DNA of 64,000 nucleotides. It comes from Prolixibacteraceae bacterium (GTDB lineage Bacteria > Bacteroidota > Bacteroidia > Bacteroidales > Prolixibacteraceae). This document shows positions 1-8,503 of the stretch, piece after piece; within the stretch, counting starts at the first letter, position 1; each line of letters opens with the position of its first letter. The position numbers and the translations under genes were made by a program. The notes below the pieces were generated by a model, which searched no databases, had not been told where the DNA came from, and was given only the letters and a program-made list of their open reading frames with translations. The stretch lies in the NCBI GenBank assembly GCA_019459525.1, contig JAIBEY010000038.1, positions 1-64,000 of the forward strand, written 5' to 3'.

Positions 1-1144
1 ACCAGTGCCAGGCTTCTTCGTTGATGGGTTCGCCAACGGTTCCGAGTACTTTGAGCGATGATAGATTTTTATCAGAAATATGCTCCATCCCGAGTGCCAG
101 CAACGACCGGATAGCTGTTGGTGCAGTGTAAAACTGATTGACCTGATATTTATCTACAATTTCCCAAAAACGACCGGCATCGGGCCAGGTGGGCACACCT
201 TCGAACATCAGTGTTTTTGCACCGTTCAGGAGCGGGCCGTAAACGATGTAAGAATGGCCGGTGATCCAGCCAATATCAGCCGTACAAAAATAGATATCAC
301 CCGCATTGTACTGAAATACATTTTTAAACGTGTATGCGGTGTAAACCATATACCCGGCAGTGGTGTGTACAATTCCTTTGGGTTTTCCGGTTGAGCCGGA
401 AGTGTAAAGAATGAACAGGTTGTCTTCCGCATCCATCTCTTCGGCTACACATTCTTCGGATTGACCAGCGATGGCATCGTGCCACCAGATGTCGCGTCCG
501 GCAATCATCTGGATGGCTGATTTGGTGCGCTGATAAACAACAACCGTTTCCACGCAGGTGCAGCTTTCCAACGCCTCGTCAACAATTTTTTTAAGCGGAG
601 TGATTTTTTCACCTCTGAACCCTCCATCGGCAGTCAGTACCACTTTGGCTTCCGCATCGTTGATCCGATCGGCTAATGAAGCGGCTGAGAATCCTGCAAA
701 AACGACAGAATGCACCGCACCAATCCGTGCGCAGGCCAACATGGCAATGGTTAATTCCGGAATCATGGGCATGTAAATGGCAATTCGGTCACCTTTTTTT
801 ACGCCAAGTTTTTTGAGTGTGTTTGAAAATCGGTTGACCTCCGCGAAAAGTTCATTGTAGCTCAGTGTTCGGTTCGATTCTTCGGGGTTGTTAGGTTCCC
901 ATATTATAGCAGGCTGATCGCCAATGGTATATAAGTTTCGTTCAAAAATATTTTCAGTAATGTTGAGTTTCCCTCCGGAAAACCATTTTATTGAAGGACC
1001 TACGAAATCCCATTCTAAAACTTTGTCGCAGCGTTTGTGCCAGTAGAAACTTTCGGCAACTTCAGTCCAAAAGGCTTCAGGACCCACCACGCTTTTCTGA
1101 TACTCGTGAATATAACCACCTAAACTGTGAATTTTTGGTACCAT
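1..1144 (-). CDS. acs: Acetyl-CoA synthetase, N-terminal part (cut by window edge)
   Basis: Makes acetyl-CoA from acetate, ATP and CoA in the cytoplasm through an acetyl-AMP intermediate. Reading inward from an ATG at 1144, about 381 codons remain open to the window edge. The N-terminus (MVPKIHSLGGYIHEY) and the adenylate-forming signature YTSGSTGKPKGIVHTTAGY are visible, followed by a TADIGWITGHSYIVYGPL segment typical of acetyl-CoA synthetases rather than general acyl-CoA ligases. Full-length members are about 640 residues, so the C-terminal 40 per cent, including the acetylatable lysine, lies outside. The next gene upstream is on the same strand with 211 bp between, so it is probably a separate transcript. 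The family assignment is secure. Confidence 0.93.
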   Translation of the reverse strand, partial: MVPKIHSLGGYIHEYQKSVVGPEAFWTEVAESFYWHKRCDKVLEWDFVGPSIKWFSGGKLNITENIFERNLYTIGDQPAIIWEPNNPEESNRTLSYNELFAEVNRFSNTLKKLGVKKGDRIAIYMPMIPELTIAMLACARIGAVHSVVFAGFSAASLADRINDAEAKVVLTADGGFRGEKITPLKKIVDEALESCTCVETVVVYQRTKSAIQMIAGRDIWWHDAIAGQSEECVAEEMDAEDNLFILYTSGSTGKPKGIVHTTAGYMVYTAYTFKNVFQYNAGDIYFCTADIGWITGHSYIVYGPLLNGAKTLMFEGVPTWPDAGRFWEIVDKYQVNQFYTAPTAIRSLLALGMEHISDKNLSSLKVLGTVGEPINEEAWHW

Positions 1145-1355
1145 TGATGTGTTAGTTAGATTTAAAAAAGATGTTTCTGTCTGAAATGTTGGAATAGGAA
1201 CAAGTAAAATGAAATTTGGTTGACAAGCAGTCGCTTAGATTTTACATAGCTTGTAAACGATATGCGGCAAGTTCAAGGAAATTCAAGACGACCTGAAGAC
1301 TGTGGTTTCAGGTAGAATATGGAGGAAAGCGCAAGCGATTTTAAGTCATTCGTGA

Positions 1356-2750
1356 TTATTTCCCGGGAACATCAAATTGGGCGTCCTTGTTGTCGAAGAC
1401 CAAAATCCAGTCGTTCCCGCGCCCTCCGGTAGATGGTTTAAATTCCTGAGTGCCTTTATTGGTGATTTCTTTCAGTTTGATGGCTTCTCCGGTTCTCGGG
1501 TTGTACCACCAAACGACAGATACTGCCCAGCCCAGTTTTTCCAGATTTACATGTGTTCCCCATCCGGTTGGGAGGTAAACAAACGCATAGTCTTTGCCTT
1601 TGGTGGCCACAATGTAGTCGGTTTCGGGCATGTACCCGTTGGTTAATAATTCCTGAAATGGGAATCGCTCAGTCATCGGTCGGCTTTCCATCAGGCGGCG
1701 CATGTTGAGCATGTCGGAGGCTCCTGGCAGATCGAGGTCGTCGTACCAGGTGTGACGGCCGAAACCGATGGGGGAGCGTTCCGGTGTAAGCATTTGCCAG
1801 ATAGCATGACAACCATATGTGTGCCCAAACCCTCCTGAAAACAGATTCCAGTACGCTGCCTGACGAACATCAGCATCGTCGAACCAACCGAGAATTTCCG
1901 GTTTCCAGTCGTGGGGATGGTCTTCGTAGCGTGGTTCCCCATCGAAGGTTGGTTTTACAGGTTCGAGTTCGTAATCCGGAATCAGTAATTTTTTATAGGC
2001 AGCGTACGAACGTTCTCCGTGCCCGGTTTGCATCATGTTAAAGTCGAGCCAGTCCTGATCGTGAAACCATTTGGAAGAGCTGTTCCCTCCCATGGGGTGA
2101 AATGTCATCAAATGGTTCTGGTCAACCGATTTAATGCCTCGTGCCAGCACGTTCCATACTTCGAAATTGGCGCCACCGCCCGACCGGTCGCCGCCGTTAA
2201 TCCAAATAATGTTTGGAAAATCTTTATAGCGGCTGCCGATCCATTTTCCGTAGTTATAAGCATTTTCGGTAGTAAAAATAACCGGACCAACGCCCCATTG
2301 TTTATCGACTTTGTCGCCCCAGGTTGGTAGCAACCCGATGAACATTCCTTTTTCTTGTGCCTTTTTGATAACCCAATCAACGTGGGCAAAATATTTTTCG
2401 TTCGGCTTGGCTGGGTTGTTATCTATTAATGGTTTTTCTCCTTCCATGTTTGGTACATTCAGTCCGTCCAGTTCGGCCAAAGCTACAGCCTGAATAACGG
2501 TGAATCCTTTTTCCCTTCTGTTTTCGAGGTATCTTTCGGCATCTGCTTTACTTAATCGGTGAAACAATTCCCAGGCGGTGTCGCCCAGGTAAAAGAATTT
2601 AGTCCCGTTTTCGAATTCGAGGAACCGTTTGTTGGAAGAAACCTTCAGTTTGCCATTTTTAAAATCGGTGGATGCTCCCTGCCACTTGGCTTCCTGTGCC
2701 TGAAGGCTGAAAATGATGAAGGTCAGGAATAGAAATATACGAGTTCTCAT
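1356..2750 (-). CDS. Secreted GH140-like glycoside hydrolase (DUF4038 + collagen-binding-like C-terminal domain)
   Basis: A 464-residue protein with an N-terminal signal peptide (MRTRIFLFLTFIIFSLQAQ). It continues with a TIM-barrel of the DUF4038 type (FLGDTAWELFHRLSKADAERYL, GLLPTWGDKV, IIWINGGDRSGG) and a C-terminal beta-sandwich usually labelled a putative collagen-binding domain. This arrangement matches family GH140, whose characterised Bacteroides member is an apiosidase acting on rhamnogalacturonan II. The likely acids are the Asp of NGGD and the Glu of TFDGEPRYED, inferred from family resemblance. It is probably periplasmic or surface-exposed and attacks plant or algal polysaccharide. 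No SusC/SusD pair or other polysaccharide-utilisation genes flank it, so the substrate cannot be read from context. A minus-strand -7 element (TATTTTTG) lies at 2794-2801. Confidence 0.8.
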   Translation of the reverse strand: MRTRIFLFLTFIIFSLQAQEAKWQGASTDFKNGKLKVSSNKRFLEFENGTKFFYLGDTAWELFHRLSKADAERYLENRREKGFTVIQAVALAELDGLNVPNMEGEKPLIDNNPAKPNEKYFAHVDWVIKKAQEKGMFIGLLPTWGDKVDKQWGVGPVIFTTENAYNYGKWIGSRYKDFPNIIWINGGDRSGGGANFEVWNVLARGIKSVDQNHLMTFHPMGGNSSSKWFHDQDWLDFNMMQTGHGERSYAAYKKLLIPDYELEPVKPTFDGEPRYEDHPHDWKPEILGWFDDADVRQAAYWNLFSGGFGHTYGCHAIWQMLTPERSPIGFGRHTWYDDLDLPGASDMLNMRRLMESRPMTERFPFQELLTNGYMPETDYIVATKGKDYAFVYLPTGWGTHVNLEKLGWAVSVVWWYNPRTGEAIKLKEITNKGTQEFKPSTGGRGNDWILVFDNKDAQFDVPGK

Positions 2751-2788
2751 CCGGATATATTTAAGATAGGTTTTGTGTTTACTTTGTG

Positions 2789-2820
2789 TTGTTCAAAAAT
2801 AGAGTTTCTGATTATCTTTG
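2789..2820 (+). promoter_or_regulatory. Bacteroidota-type promoter for the 2903 gene
   Basis: TTG at 2789-2791, 21 bp, then TATCTTTG at 2813-2820, matching the Bacteroidota consensus TTG/TAnnTTTG. Transcription would start near 2827 and leave a leader of about 75 nt. A minus-strand -7 box for the divergent glycosidase (2794-2801) lies inside the spacer, so the two promoters probably compete. Confidence 0.6.
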
Positions 2821-2902
2821 AGCGTATGCACGGAATATGTTATTGAATAGCTTTTCTTTATGAGTACGACATGTTCCGATACATACACGTAAAACATACA
2901 TC

Positions 2903-3553
2903 ATGGGAAAAATAGCTTTGGTTATTGGCGCGAGCGGCCTGGTTGGGCAACAACTGGTATTGCAACTACTGGCTCATCCTGAATTTGAAAAAGTGCGTTC
3001 CTTTGCCCGCCGTGCTTCAGGAATCCATCATCCAAAACTGGAAGAAATTCTGATCAGTTTTGACGATCCTGAAAGGTGGAGACAACTGGTAAAAGGCGAT
3101 GTATTGTTTTCGACTCTGGGAACAACCATTAAAACAGCAAAAACAAAAGCCAACCAGTATCAGGTTGATTATACCTATCAATACGAATTTGCCGTAGCGG
3201 CTTCTACAAATGGGGTTCCAGCGTATATATTGGTTTCATCGATGGGTGCAGACCCAAAATCGTCGGTTTTTTATTCGCGGATGAAAGGCGAACTGGAAGC
3301 TGTAGTTGCTAAATTGGCATTCCTGAAAACAATTATAGTCCGACCTTCCATCCTGGATGGCGATCGTCAGGAAAAAAGGACTGGGGAGACGATTGGATTG
3401 GTTGCCAGCCGGTTTTTAACCCGGTTTGTCCTGAAGAAATATCGTCCAACCCCGGTTGATGTGCTGGCAGCAAAAATGATCAGCTCGTCTGTCGATCAAA
3501 TTGCAGGCCTCCGGATAATAGAGGGGCTGGAAATATTTTCTCAACCAAAATAG
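2903..3553 (+). CDS. NAD(P)-binding Rossmann-fold oxidoreductase (TIP30/HTATIP2-like)
   Basis: 216 residues with the dinucleotide-binding glycine motif at the extreme N-terminus (ALVIGASGLVGQQL, residues 5-18). A short-chain dehydrogenase/epimerase core follows: LFSTLGTTIKTAK, a YILVSSMGAD segment, and a Tyr-x-x-x-Lys-like YSRMKGELE at about residues 125-133. The small size and the TLGTT and SSMGAD segments resemble the TIP30/HTATIP2 subgroup of atypical SDRs, whose bacterial members have no settled substrate. It lacks a signal peptide and is presumably cytosolic. The ATG follows a good promoter at 2789-2820. A small membrane protein follows 42 bp downstream and may be cotranscribed. Confidence 0.75.
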   Translation: MGKIALVIGASGLVGQQLVLQLLAHPEFEKVRSFARRASGIHHPKLEEILISFDDPERWRQLVKGDVLFSTLGTTIKTAKTKANQYQVDYTYQYEFAVAASTNGVPAYILVSSMGADPKSSVFYSRMKGELEAVVAKLAFLKTIIVRPSILDGDRQEKRTGETIGLVASRFLTRFVLKKYRPTPVDVLAAKMISSSVDQIAGLRIIEGLEIFSQPK

Positions 3554-3595
3554 CTTTCATTCGTTTAGTATCGAAACATCTAAATTTCAGAAAAC

Positions 3596-4030
3596 ATGTA
3601 CACTGGTTTTTTACATTTACACGATACCCTGCGTTGGCTGCTTTTGCTCAGCCTGGTTGTTACCCTGGCTAAATACCTGGCCGGGTGGTTTGGAAATCAA
3701 CCCTGGAAAAAGGTTGACAATATTTTGGGAATAGTATTTACTTCGTTGATGGACCTGCAACTTTTAACGGGCCTGGTCCTTTATTTTTTCCTGAGTCCAA
3801 TTACCAAACTGGCTCTGGCTGATTTTGGCGCTGCCATGAAAAATGCAGATTTGCGTTTTTATGCCGTGGAGCATTTGTCGATGATGCTGATTGCGGTCGT
3901 TCTGGTGCACATTGGCCGGGCCAAATCGAAGAAAGCAAAAACGGATATCTCGAAGTTTAAAATTGCAACTATTTTTTACCTGATTGCTTTGGTGGTAATG
4001 ATTGCCGCTATTCCGTGGAGTAGATTGTAA
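3596..4030 (+). CDS. Small four-helix integral membrane protein, function unknown
   Basis: 144 residues with four hydrophobic segments, at roughly residues 11-30, 44-68, 93-110 and 122-140. Histidines lie near the membrane edges (LHLHDTLRW near the N-terminus, VEHLSMML in helix 3, VLVHIGRAKSKK at its end). Paired histidines in a four-helix protein are compatible with a cytochrome-b-like haem binder, and homologues in Bacteroidota are often loosely named that way. I see no motif that proves haem binding. It follows the oxidoreductase at 2903 by 42 bp and precedes a clear rho-independent terminator at 4049-4095, so the two probably form a short operon. Confidence 0.6.
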   Translation: MYTGFLHLHDTLRWLLLLSLVVTLAKYLAGWFGNQPWKKVDNILGIVFTSLMDLQLLTGLVLYFFLSPITKLALADFGAAMKNADLRFYAVEHLSMMLIAVVLVHIGRAKSKKAKTDISKFKIATIFYLIALVVMIAAIPWSRL

Positions 4031-4048
4031 TTGGTTGATTAAGAAATG

Positions 4049-4095
4049 ATCGCCCTTAAGAGAATGGAAGAGTTCTTTTAAGGGCGATTTTTTTT
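4049..4095 (+). terminator. Rho-independent terminator
   Basis: The 11-bp arm ATCGCCCTTAA (4049-4059) pairs with TTAAGGGCGAT (4078-4088) and runs into a T-tract at 4088-4095. It ends the 2903-4030 transcript. Confidence 0.85.
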
Positions 4096-4144
4096 GAATT
4101 AATCTGAACCTTTACGTTTTGGCGTGTACAGAAGTTAAAAAAGC

Positions 4145-4348
4145 ATGATCTTTCAGAAAAATAAATACATCGGATTGGCTCTGATCGTCAGTTTACTAAC
4201 TTTGGGGTTTGTTCTGATGAGCGGGGGAGGTTCCGTTGATCCAAACGTTTTTAACGAAGAAATCTTCAGTTTCAGGCGGATAACGTTGGCTCCTTTAATC
4301 ATTCTTGGTTCGTATGTTGGTTTAATCTGGTTAATTCTAAAAAAATAG
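4145..4348 (+). CDS. DUF3098 small membrane protein
   Basis: 67 residues with two transmembrane segments, about residues 8-26 and 47-65. They are joined by the signature FNEEIFSFRRITLAPL, and the first helix is followed by LMSGGG. This matches the Bacteroidota family DUF3098, a small inner-membrane protein of unknown role often found near cell-division or envelope genes. Here it sits 5 bp upstream of an ECF sigma factor, which suggests translational coupling and possibly a shared envelope-stress role (inference). It comes just after a terminator, so it should be the first gene of its own transcript, although I could not identify a clear promoter. Confidence 0.8.
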   Translation: MIFQKNKYIGLALIVSLLTLGFVLMSGGGSVDPNVFNEEIFSFRRITLAPLIILGSYVGLIWLILKK

Positions 4349-4353
4349 TCGAA

Positions 4354-4932
4354 TTGATATTTCGGAGAAAAAATAAGGCATACAGCGATACTGAACTGAT
4401 GCAGCAGATCGTTTCTGGCGATCAGGTCGCGTTCAGCGAGCTATACCATCGGTATAAAGACCGGATGTATTATTATTTCTACCGAATGTTGGGAAACTCA
4501 TCGGAGCAGACCAGCGATTTTTTGCAGGAGCTTTTCATGAAGCTGATTGAGAAGCCGGAAAATTATAATGCCGTTTATCCGTTCCACACGTGGTTGTATT
4601 CGGTGGCCAATAACATGTGCAAAAACGAATATCGCCGGCGTGGAGTCAGGCAGGAATATCTGGAATACGAATCGTTTGATCCTAGAATTGAATTTATGAA
4701 CGAATCGGGTATCGAACCGGAGCAAATGATTGAAAAGGTATTTCAAACACTCGATCATTTGGGCGAAGAACACCGCTCTGCTTTTTTACTCCGGTACCGC
4801 GAAGGATTTTCTATTAAGGAGGTGGCCGAAATTCTCGAACTTCCTGAAGGCACAGTGAAATCGCGGTTGTTTTATGCGAAAAAAGCACTATCGGAAAAGC
4901 TGGATTATTTAAAAGATCAAATTGAATTTTAA
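4354..4932 (+). CDS. ECF-family RNA polymerase sigma factor
   Basis: 192 residues. Region 2 spans about residues 15-95 (AFSELYHRYKDRMYYYFYRML, then FLQELFMKLIEKPENY and FHTWLYSVANNMCKNEYRRR). Region 4 is the C-terminal helix-turn-helix (GFSIKEVAEILELPEGTVKSRLFYAKKAL, about residues 151-179). It directs RNA polymerase to a small envelope or stress regulon. The start is uncertain: the open frame begins at a TTG 5 bp after the DUF3098 stop, and the first in-frame ATG is at 4399. The 120-residue protein 11 bp downstream has one membrane span and may be its anti-sigma partner, though it has no recognisable zinc-binding anti-sigma motif. Confidence 0.9.
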   Translation: MIFRRKNKAYSDTELMQQIVSGDQVAFSELYHRYKDRMYYYFYRMLGNSSEQTSDFLQELFMKLIEKPENYNAVYPFHTWLYSVANNMCKNEYRRRGVRQEYLEYESFDPRIEFMNESGIEPEQMIEKVFQTLDHLGEEHRSAFLLRYREGFSIKEVAEILELPEGTVKSRLFYAKKALSEKLDYLKDQIEF

Positions 4933-4943
4933 AAATAAACACC

Positions 4944-5306
4944 ATGAATAAAAAGAATTCAGACCAACTGTTCGCACAACTGCTTCAGAACGACCGGGTA
5001 GGCAAACCCGACCAAGCCATTGAAGATCGGCTGATGTATTCTTTTTTGCTGAAATCGCGTGAGGCAAAAACCCGACAGAATTCGTTTGCCAGCTTCATCG
5101 GGTGGTTGTTCTCGGCCCAAAGCCTGGGGCTTAAAACCGGACTGGTTTCAGTTGTCCTTTTCTTCTCGGTTATAAATAATCAATTAAATATCGATTCAGG
5201 AAACGTTTCCGGCACCGACAGCCTGTTTGTTAAACGGGTGCTGGTAGCCGATTCAACAAGCTTTATTCAAACTGTCGATTCAATTCGTAACGATAGCCTG
5301 AATTAA
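4944..5306 (+). CDS. Single-span membrane protein, possible anti-sigma partner
   Basis: 120 residues: a polar N-terminal cytoplasmic part of about 60 residues (MNKKNSDQLFAQLLQNDRVG), one hydrophobic segment near residues 64-80 (LKTGLVSVVLFFSVINN), and a short polar outside part. I do not recognise a family. Position and topology directly downstream of an ECF sigma factor are what a membrane-anchored anti-sigma factor would show, but the usual HxxxCxxC zinc motif is absent. The role is therefore inferred from context only. A bidirectional terminator follows at 5332-5371. Confidence 0.55.
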   Translation: MNKKNSDQLFAQLLQNDRVGKPDQAIEDRLMYSFLLKSREAKTRQNSFASFIGWLFSAQSLGLKTGLVSVVLFFSVINNQLNIDSGNVSGTDSLFVKRVLVADSTSFIQTVDSIRNDSLN

Positions 5307-5331
5307 TTTCTTTCTGTTGTATTTCACTAGT

Positions 5332-5371
5332 CAGAAAGGCTACTTCGGTTATTACCGGAGTAGCCTTTCTG
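5332..5371. terminator. Bidirectional terminator between convergent genes
   Basis: A stem of about 17 bp (CAGAAAGGCTAC at 5332-5343 against GTAGCCTTTCTG at 5360-5371, extended inward by CCGG/TCGG pairing) lies between the stop of the 4944 gene and the stop of the minus-strand gene ending at 5393. The T-tract is short on both sides. Confidence 0.7.
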
Positions 5372-5392
5372 CTTGTTTCAGTACGATAATGC

Positions 5393-8380
5393 TTAGCTAA
5401 ACATGGCTGCATATTGGAGCAGTTTTTCTTTCATTTCTTTCAATTCCAACTCCGGGAGTGTAGTTTCAGCTTGTTTAATAAGTTCATTGTAAAGCGATAA
5501 CTGGTAACCGGCTTCATCGTAAATCGAGTCTTTTTCTTTTGCGTTGAACGACGAAAAATAGCTGAGTTGTTCTTCCAGCGAAGCAGCTAATTTTCTGAAT
5601 CGTTCTTCTCCAATGGCCTTTTGTCCATTGGGTTCGTAAAGGGCTGCCATTAAAATGCTTTGGTAATCAACTGGCCAAAGTTGTAAACTGATGGTCAGTT
5701 CTGCCTTTTTAAGAACTTCAATGGCTTTGGCGGTTTGTTTTTCTTCAGTCAGGCTTTTGGCCAGCCGGTAAAACGAATTGCGGATTTGCATACTGGCCAA
5801 CATTCTTCGGTGATGCCAATCGAAATACACCTTGGGATTGGCCAAATTATCCCAATTGCAGTTTTTCATCAATTTTGTATAGAGATTTTCGGTTTCTATC
5901 TTTCCGATGTCGATCACAGAGTTGTTGTCTGATAATTGATCGGTGAGTCTGAAAACCAATCCATCAAAAATGAGGTTGTTTTTTAATCCATGTTCGTCCG
6001 GATCGACCCAGGATGTAAAGCAAATCGGCCGTTCCCCTTTATTCGATGCAATGATATCCCAAAAAGCCAAATCGCCTTTGTTTATGGCCCGTTGGTTCAA
6101 TTCTAGCCGGATGGGGGCTTTCCCTGTCATTTCCAGCCTCAGTTTGTTTGCCGGAATGTAGCTGATTTGTTCCCGGTTTTCCGTAGCAAGTTTGGTATTG
6201 GAGGAGTCGCTGGCCACGAATTCGAGCACTTCAGTCATCGATTGTTCTGTTTCTAATTTTGGAACAACATATACATAATCGACTTCACCGGATTGATATT
6301 TTTTCAATGGGATGGTCATTTTTAGCGCTTCATTTTGATACACTTTACGCTGCAATTGCTGAATGTACCATTCGGCCTGCAAATAGGGCATAACCACCAC
6401 CCGAACATCGCGCCGGATACCTTCTATTTCCTGGCAATACCAAAGAGGGTAGGTGTCGTTGTCGGCATGAGTAAAAAGGATCGCATCTTTTTCGCACGAT
6501 TCCAGGTAATTCCGGGCTAAATCGCGTGCCGAGTACCTGTCAGACCGGTCATGGTCGTCGTAATTTTGCGCCAGAAGCAAAAGCGGAGAGGCCATTAAGC
6601 TTAGCGCCAGAGTTACAGGCATGGCCATTTTTCCCTTTATCAGTTGTTGGAGCTTGCTAAAAACAGCTAAAACGCCCAATCCAATCCAGATGCAAAAAAC
6701 ATAGAATGAACCCACATAAACATAGTCCCGTTCGCGCGGAGTATTGGGTATTTCGTTGAGGTAAACCACCAGCGCAAAACTCATTAGAAAAAAGAGTAGC
6801 CCGGTGCTTAAAAAGTTTTTCCGGTCGTTCTGGTACTGAAAAAAGATACCTAAAAGCCCTAAAATAAGTGGTAGAAAGAAATATGAATTTCGTGCTTTAT
6901 TTTCTTTCGCAGCTTCAGGAAGGTGAGTTTGTTGTCCTGAAAAATTCCGGTCGATAAACGAAAACCCGGATCGCCAGTTTCCATTCAACACATCGCCACT
7001 GGCCTGAATATCGTTTTGCCTTCCGGCGAAATTCCACATGAAATAGCGCAGGTACATAAAGCCCATTTGATATTTCAGGAAAAAGGAAACATTCTCCTGA
7101 AAAGTTGGCACCGTGGTAGTCGTTAACTTGCCTTCTTCATCTTTAACCGGAATTTTCCGCCCTTTCAAACTGACCCAGTTCTGATAAGACTTTAAGTGTT
7201 CGGGATCGCTGCTGTGCATCCTCGGAAAAAAGCCGACTGTTTTCTGGTCGTATTCAATTTTCGGGTTTAGCTGGCTTTTAATGTAGTGGTCTCCTTGCGC
7301 AATCCAGGTTTCACGCTCCTGATAACCCATTGCTACCGACCCGAAATTCGCCCCGTACAAAATCGGACGTGTGCCGTATTGTTCGCGGTTGAGGTAGTTT
7401 AACAGGCTGAACGTAGTTTCCGGATTTCCCTGGTTGATGGGTACTCCGGCTGATGCCCTGACGATGGTTGCCACATACGAAGTGTATCCAATAAGCAAAA
7501 AGGTGAGGCACAGAACGGAAAGATTGAGTTTTAGCAGTTGCTTGCGCTGGGTATAGTATAATCCTGCAATGAGTGCTCCTGTTAATAAAACGAGGTAAGT
7601 AAATAATCCTGAATGAATAGGAAAATGAAGTTCGTTGACGAAATAAAGTTCCAGGTTTTTTGAGAGGTCGAGAATGCCCGGAATCAGGATTTTGAGTAAG
7701 GCAACAATTCCGATTCCGCTAATGAATATAGCAACCAGTAATCCTTTGATGGAGTATTTATATTTTCTGAAGTAAATAATCAGACCGACCGAAGGAATAA
7801 CTAATAAATTCAATAAATGAGCTCCAATAGATAGCCCGATCAGTAAAAAAATCAGGAGTATCCAGCGGGATGAGCGGGGTTCATCGGCTTCGCGCTCCCA
7901 GCGGGTTGCTGCCCATAAAATTACTGCGCTAAACAAGGAGGATAAAGCGTAAACTTCGGCTTCTACCGCCGAGAACCAGAACGAATCGGTAAAGGCAAAC
8001 GACAAGGATCCGATAGCTGCTGCCCCAAATTTCAAAACCAGCGGGAATGTTTTTCCTTGTTTTTGTTCCAGCTTTGAAACCAGCCAAACAATTGTCCAGA
8101 ATAGAAAAAGGATAGTTGCAGCACTCGAAACTGCTGATACCAGGTTGATTGTATAAGCAACTTTTGTGGGGTCGCCTAAGCTAAAAAGCGAAAAGATTCG
8201 ACCGATAAGCATAAATAATGGAGCCCCTGGCGAATGATTGATCTCCAATTTGTAGGCTGATATGAGAAACTCACCGCAGTCCCACAGGCTTAGGGTTGGT
8301 TCGAGGGTTAAAACATATACGAAAAGGGAGAGGCAGAAAACGGCCCATCCGGCCCAATTGTTTATCCGTTGCTGATTCAT
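5393..8380 (-). CDS. TMEM260-like (DUF2723) multi-pass membrane glycosyltransferase
   Basis: 995 residues. The N-terminal half holds about ten or more transmembrane helices and opens with the family signature, in which LTLEPTLSLWDCGEFL is followed by HSPGAPLFMLIGRIFSLF. The acidic DCGEF loop resembles the catalytic loop of GT-C glycosyltransferases. The rest is a long soluble region ending in alpha-helical, TPR-like sequence. Pfam groups DUF2723 with the eukaryotic protein O-mannosyltransferase TMEM260, and Bacteroidota usually carry one or two such proteins. A role in O-glycosylating exported proteins is plausible but not shown here. The gene stands alone, with inverted repeats in its leader (8384-8478) and a bidirectional terminator after it. 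Confidence 0.82.
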   Translation of the reverse strand: MNQQRINNWAGWAVFCLSLFVYVLTLEPTLSLWDCGEFLISAYKLEINHSPGAPLFMLIGRIFSLFSLGDPTKVAYTINLVSAVSSAATILFLFWTIVWLVSKLEQKQGKTFPLVLKFGAAAIGSLSFAFTDSFWFSAVEAEVYALSSLFSAVILWAATRWEREADEPRSSRWILLIFLLIGLSIGAHLLNLLVIPSVGLIIYFRKYKYSIKGLLVAIFISGIGIVALLKILIPGILDLSKNLELYFVNELHFPIHSGLFTYLVLLTGALIAGLYYTQRKQLLKLNLSVLCLTFLLIGYTSYVATIVRASAGVPINQGNPETTFSLLNYLNREQYGTRPILYGANFGSVAMGYQERETWIAQGDHYIKSQLNPKIEYDQKTVGFFPRMHSSDPEHLKSYQNWVSLKGRKIPVKDEEGKLTTTTVPTFQENVSFFLKYQMGFMYLRYFMWNFAGRQNDIQASGDVLNGNWRSGFSFIDRNFSGQQTHLPEAAKENKARNSYFFLPLILGLLGIFFQYQNDRKNFLSTGLLFFLMSFALVVYLNEIPNTPRERDYVYVGSFYVFCIWIGLGVLAVFSKLQQLIKGKMAMPVTLALSLMASPLLLLAQNYDDHDRSDRYSARDLARNYLESCEKDAILFTHADNDTYPLWYCQEIEGIRRDVRVVVMPYLQAEWYIQQLQRKVYQNEALKMTIPLKKYQSGEVDYVYVVPKLETEQSMTEVLEFVASDSSNTKLATENREQISYIPANKLRLEMTGKAPIRLELNQRAINKGDLAFWDIIASNKGERPICFTSWVDPDEHGLKNNLIFDGLVFRLTDQLSDNNSVIDIGKIETENLYTKLMKNCNWDNLANPKVYFDWHHRRMLASMQIRNSFYRLAKSLTEEKQTAKAIEVLKKAELTISLQLWPVDYQSILMAALYEPNGQKAIGEERFRKLAASLEEQLSYFSSFNAKEKDSIYDEAGYQLSLYNELIKQAETTLPELELKEMKEKLLQYAAMFS

Positions 8381-8383
8381 AGC

Positions 8384-8478
8384 TGAACTTTTTTCTTTTC
8401 AGTACACGCTGAAAGGAAAAAGTTCAGGGGAATTCAAATTATTAGCCCTGATCAGGGCTTAATCTGGTCAGGGCTAAT
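8384..8478. repeat. Nested inverted repeats in the leader of the DUF2723 gene
   Basis: Two structures are visible. A near-perfect hairpin of about 18 bp (8384-8402 with 8409-8426) ends 4 nt from the start codon of the minus-strand DUF2723 gene. Further upstream, the 16-bp palindrome AGCCCTGATCAGGGCT (8444-8459) is followed by a third copy of the arm, TCAGGGCTAAT (8468-8478), so the first arm can pair with either of two partners. No T-tract follows, so this does not look like a simple terminator. Confidence 0.6.
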
Positions 8479-8503
8479 ACAGGTTATACTGGAGTCAGGA
8501 ATT

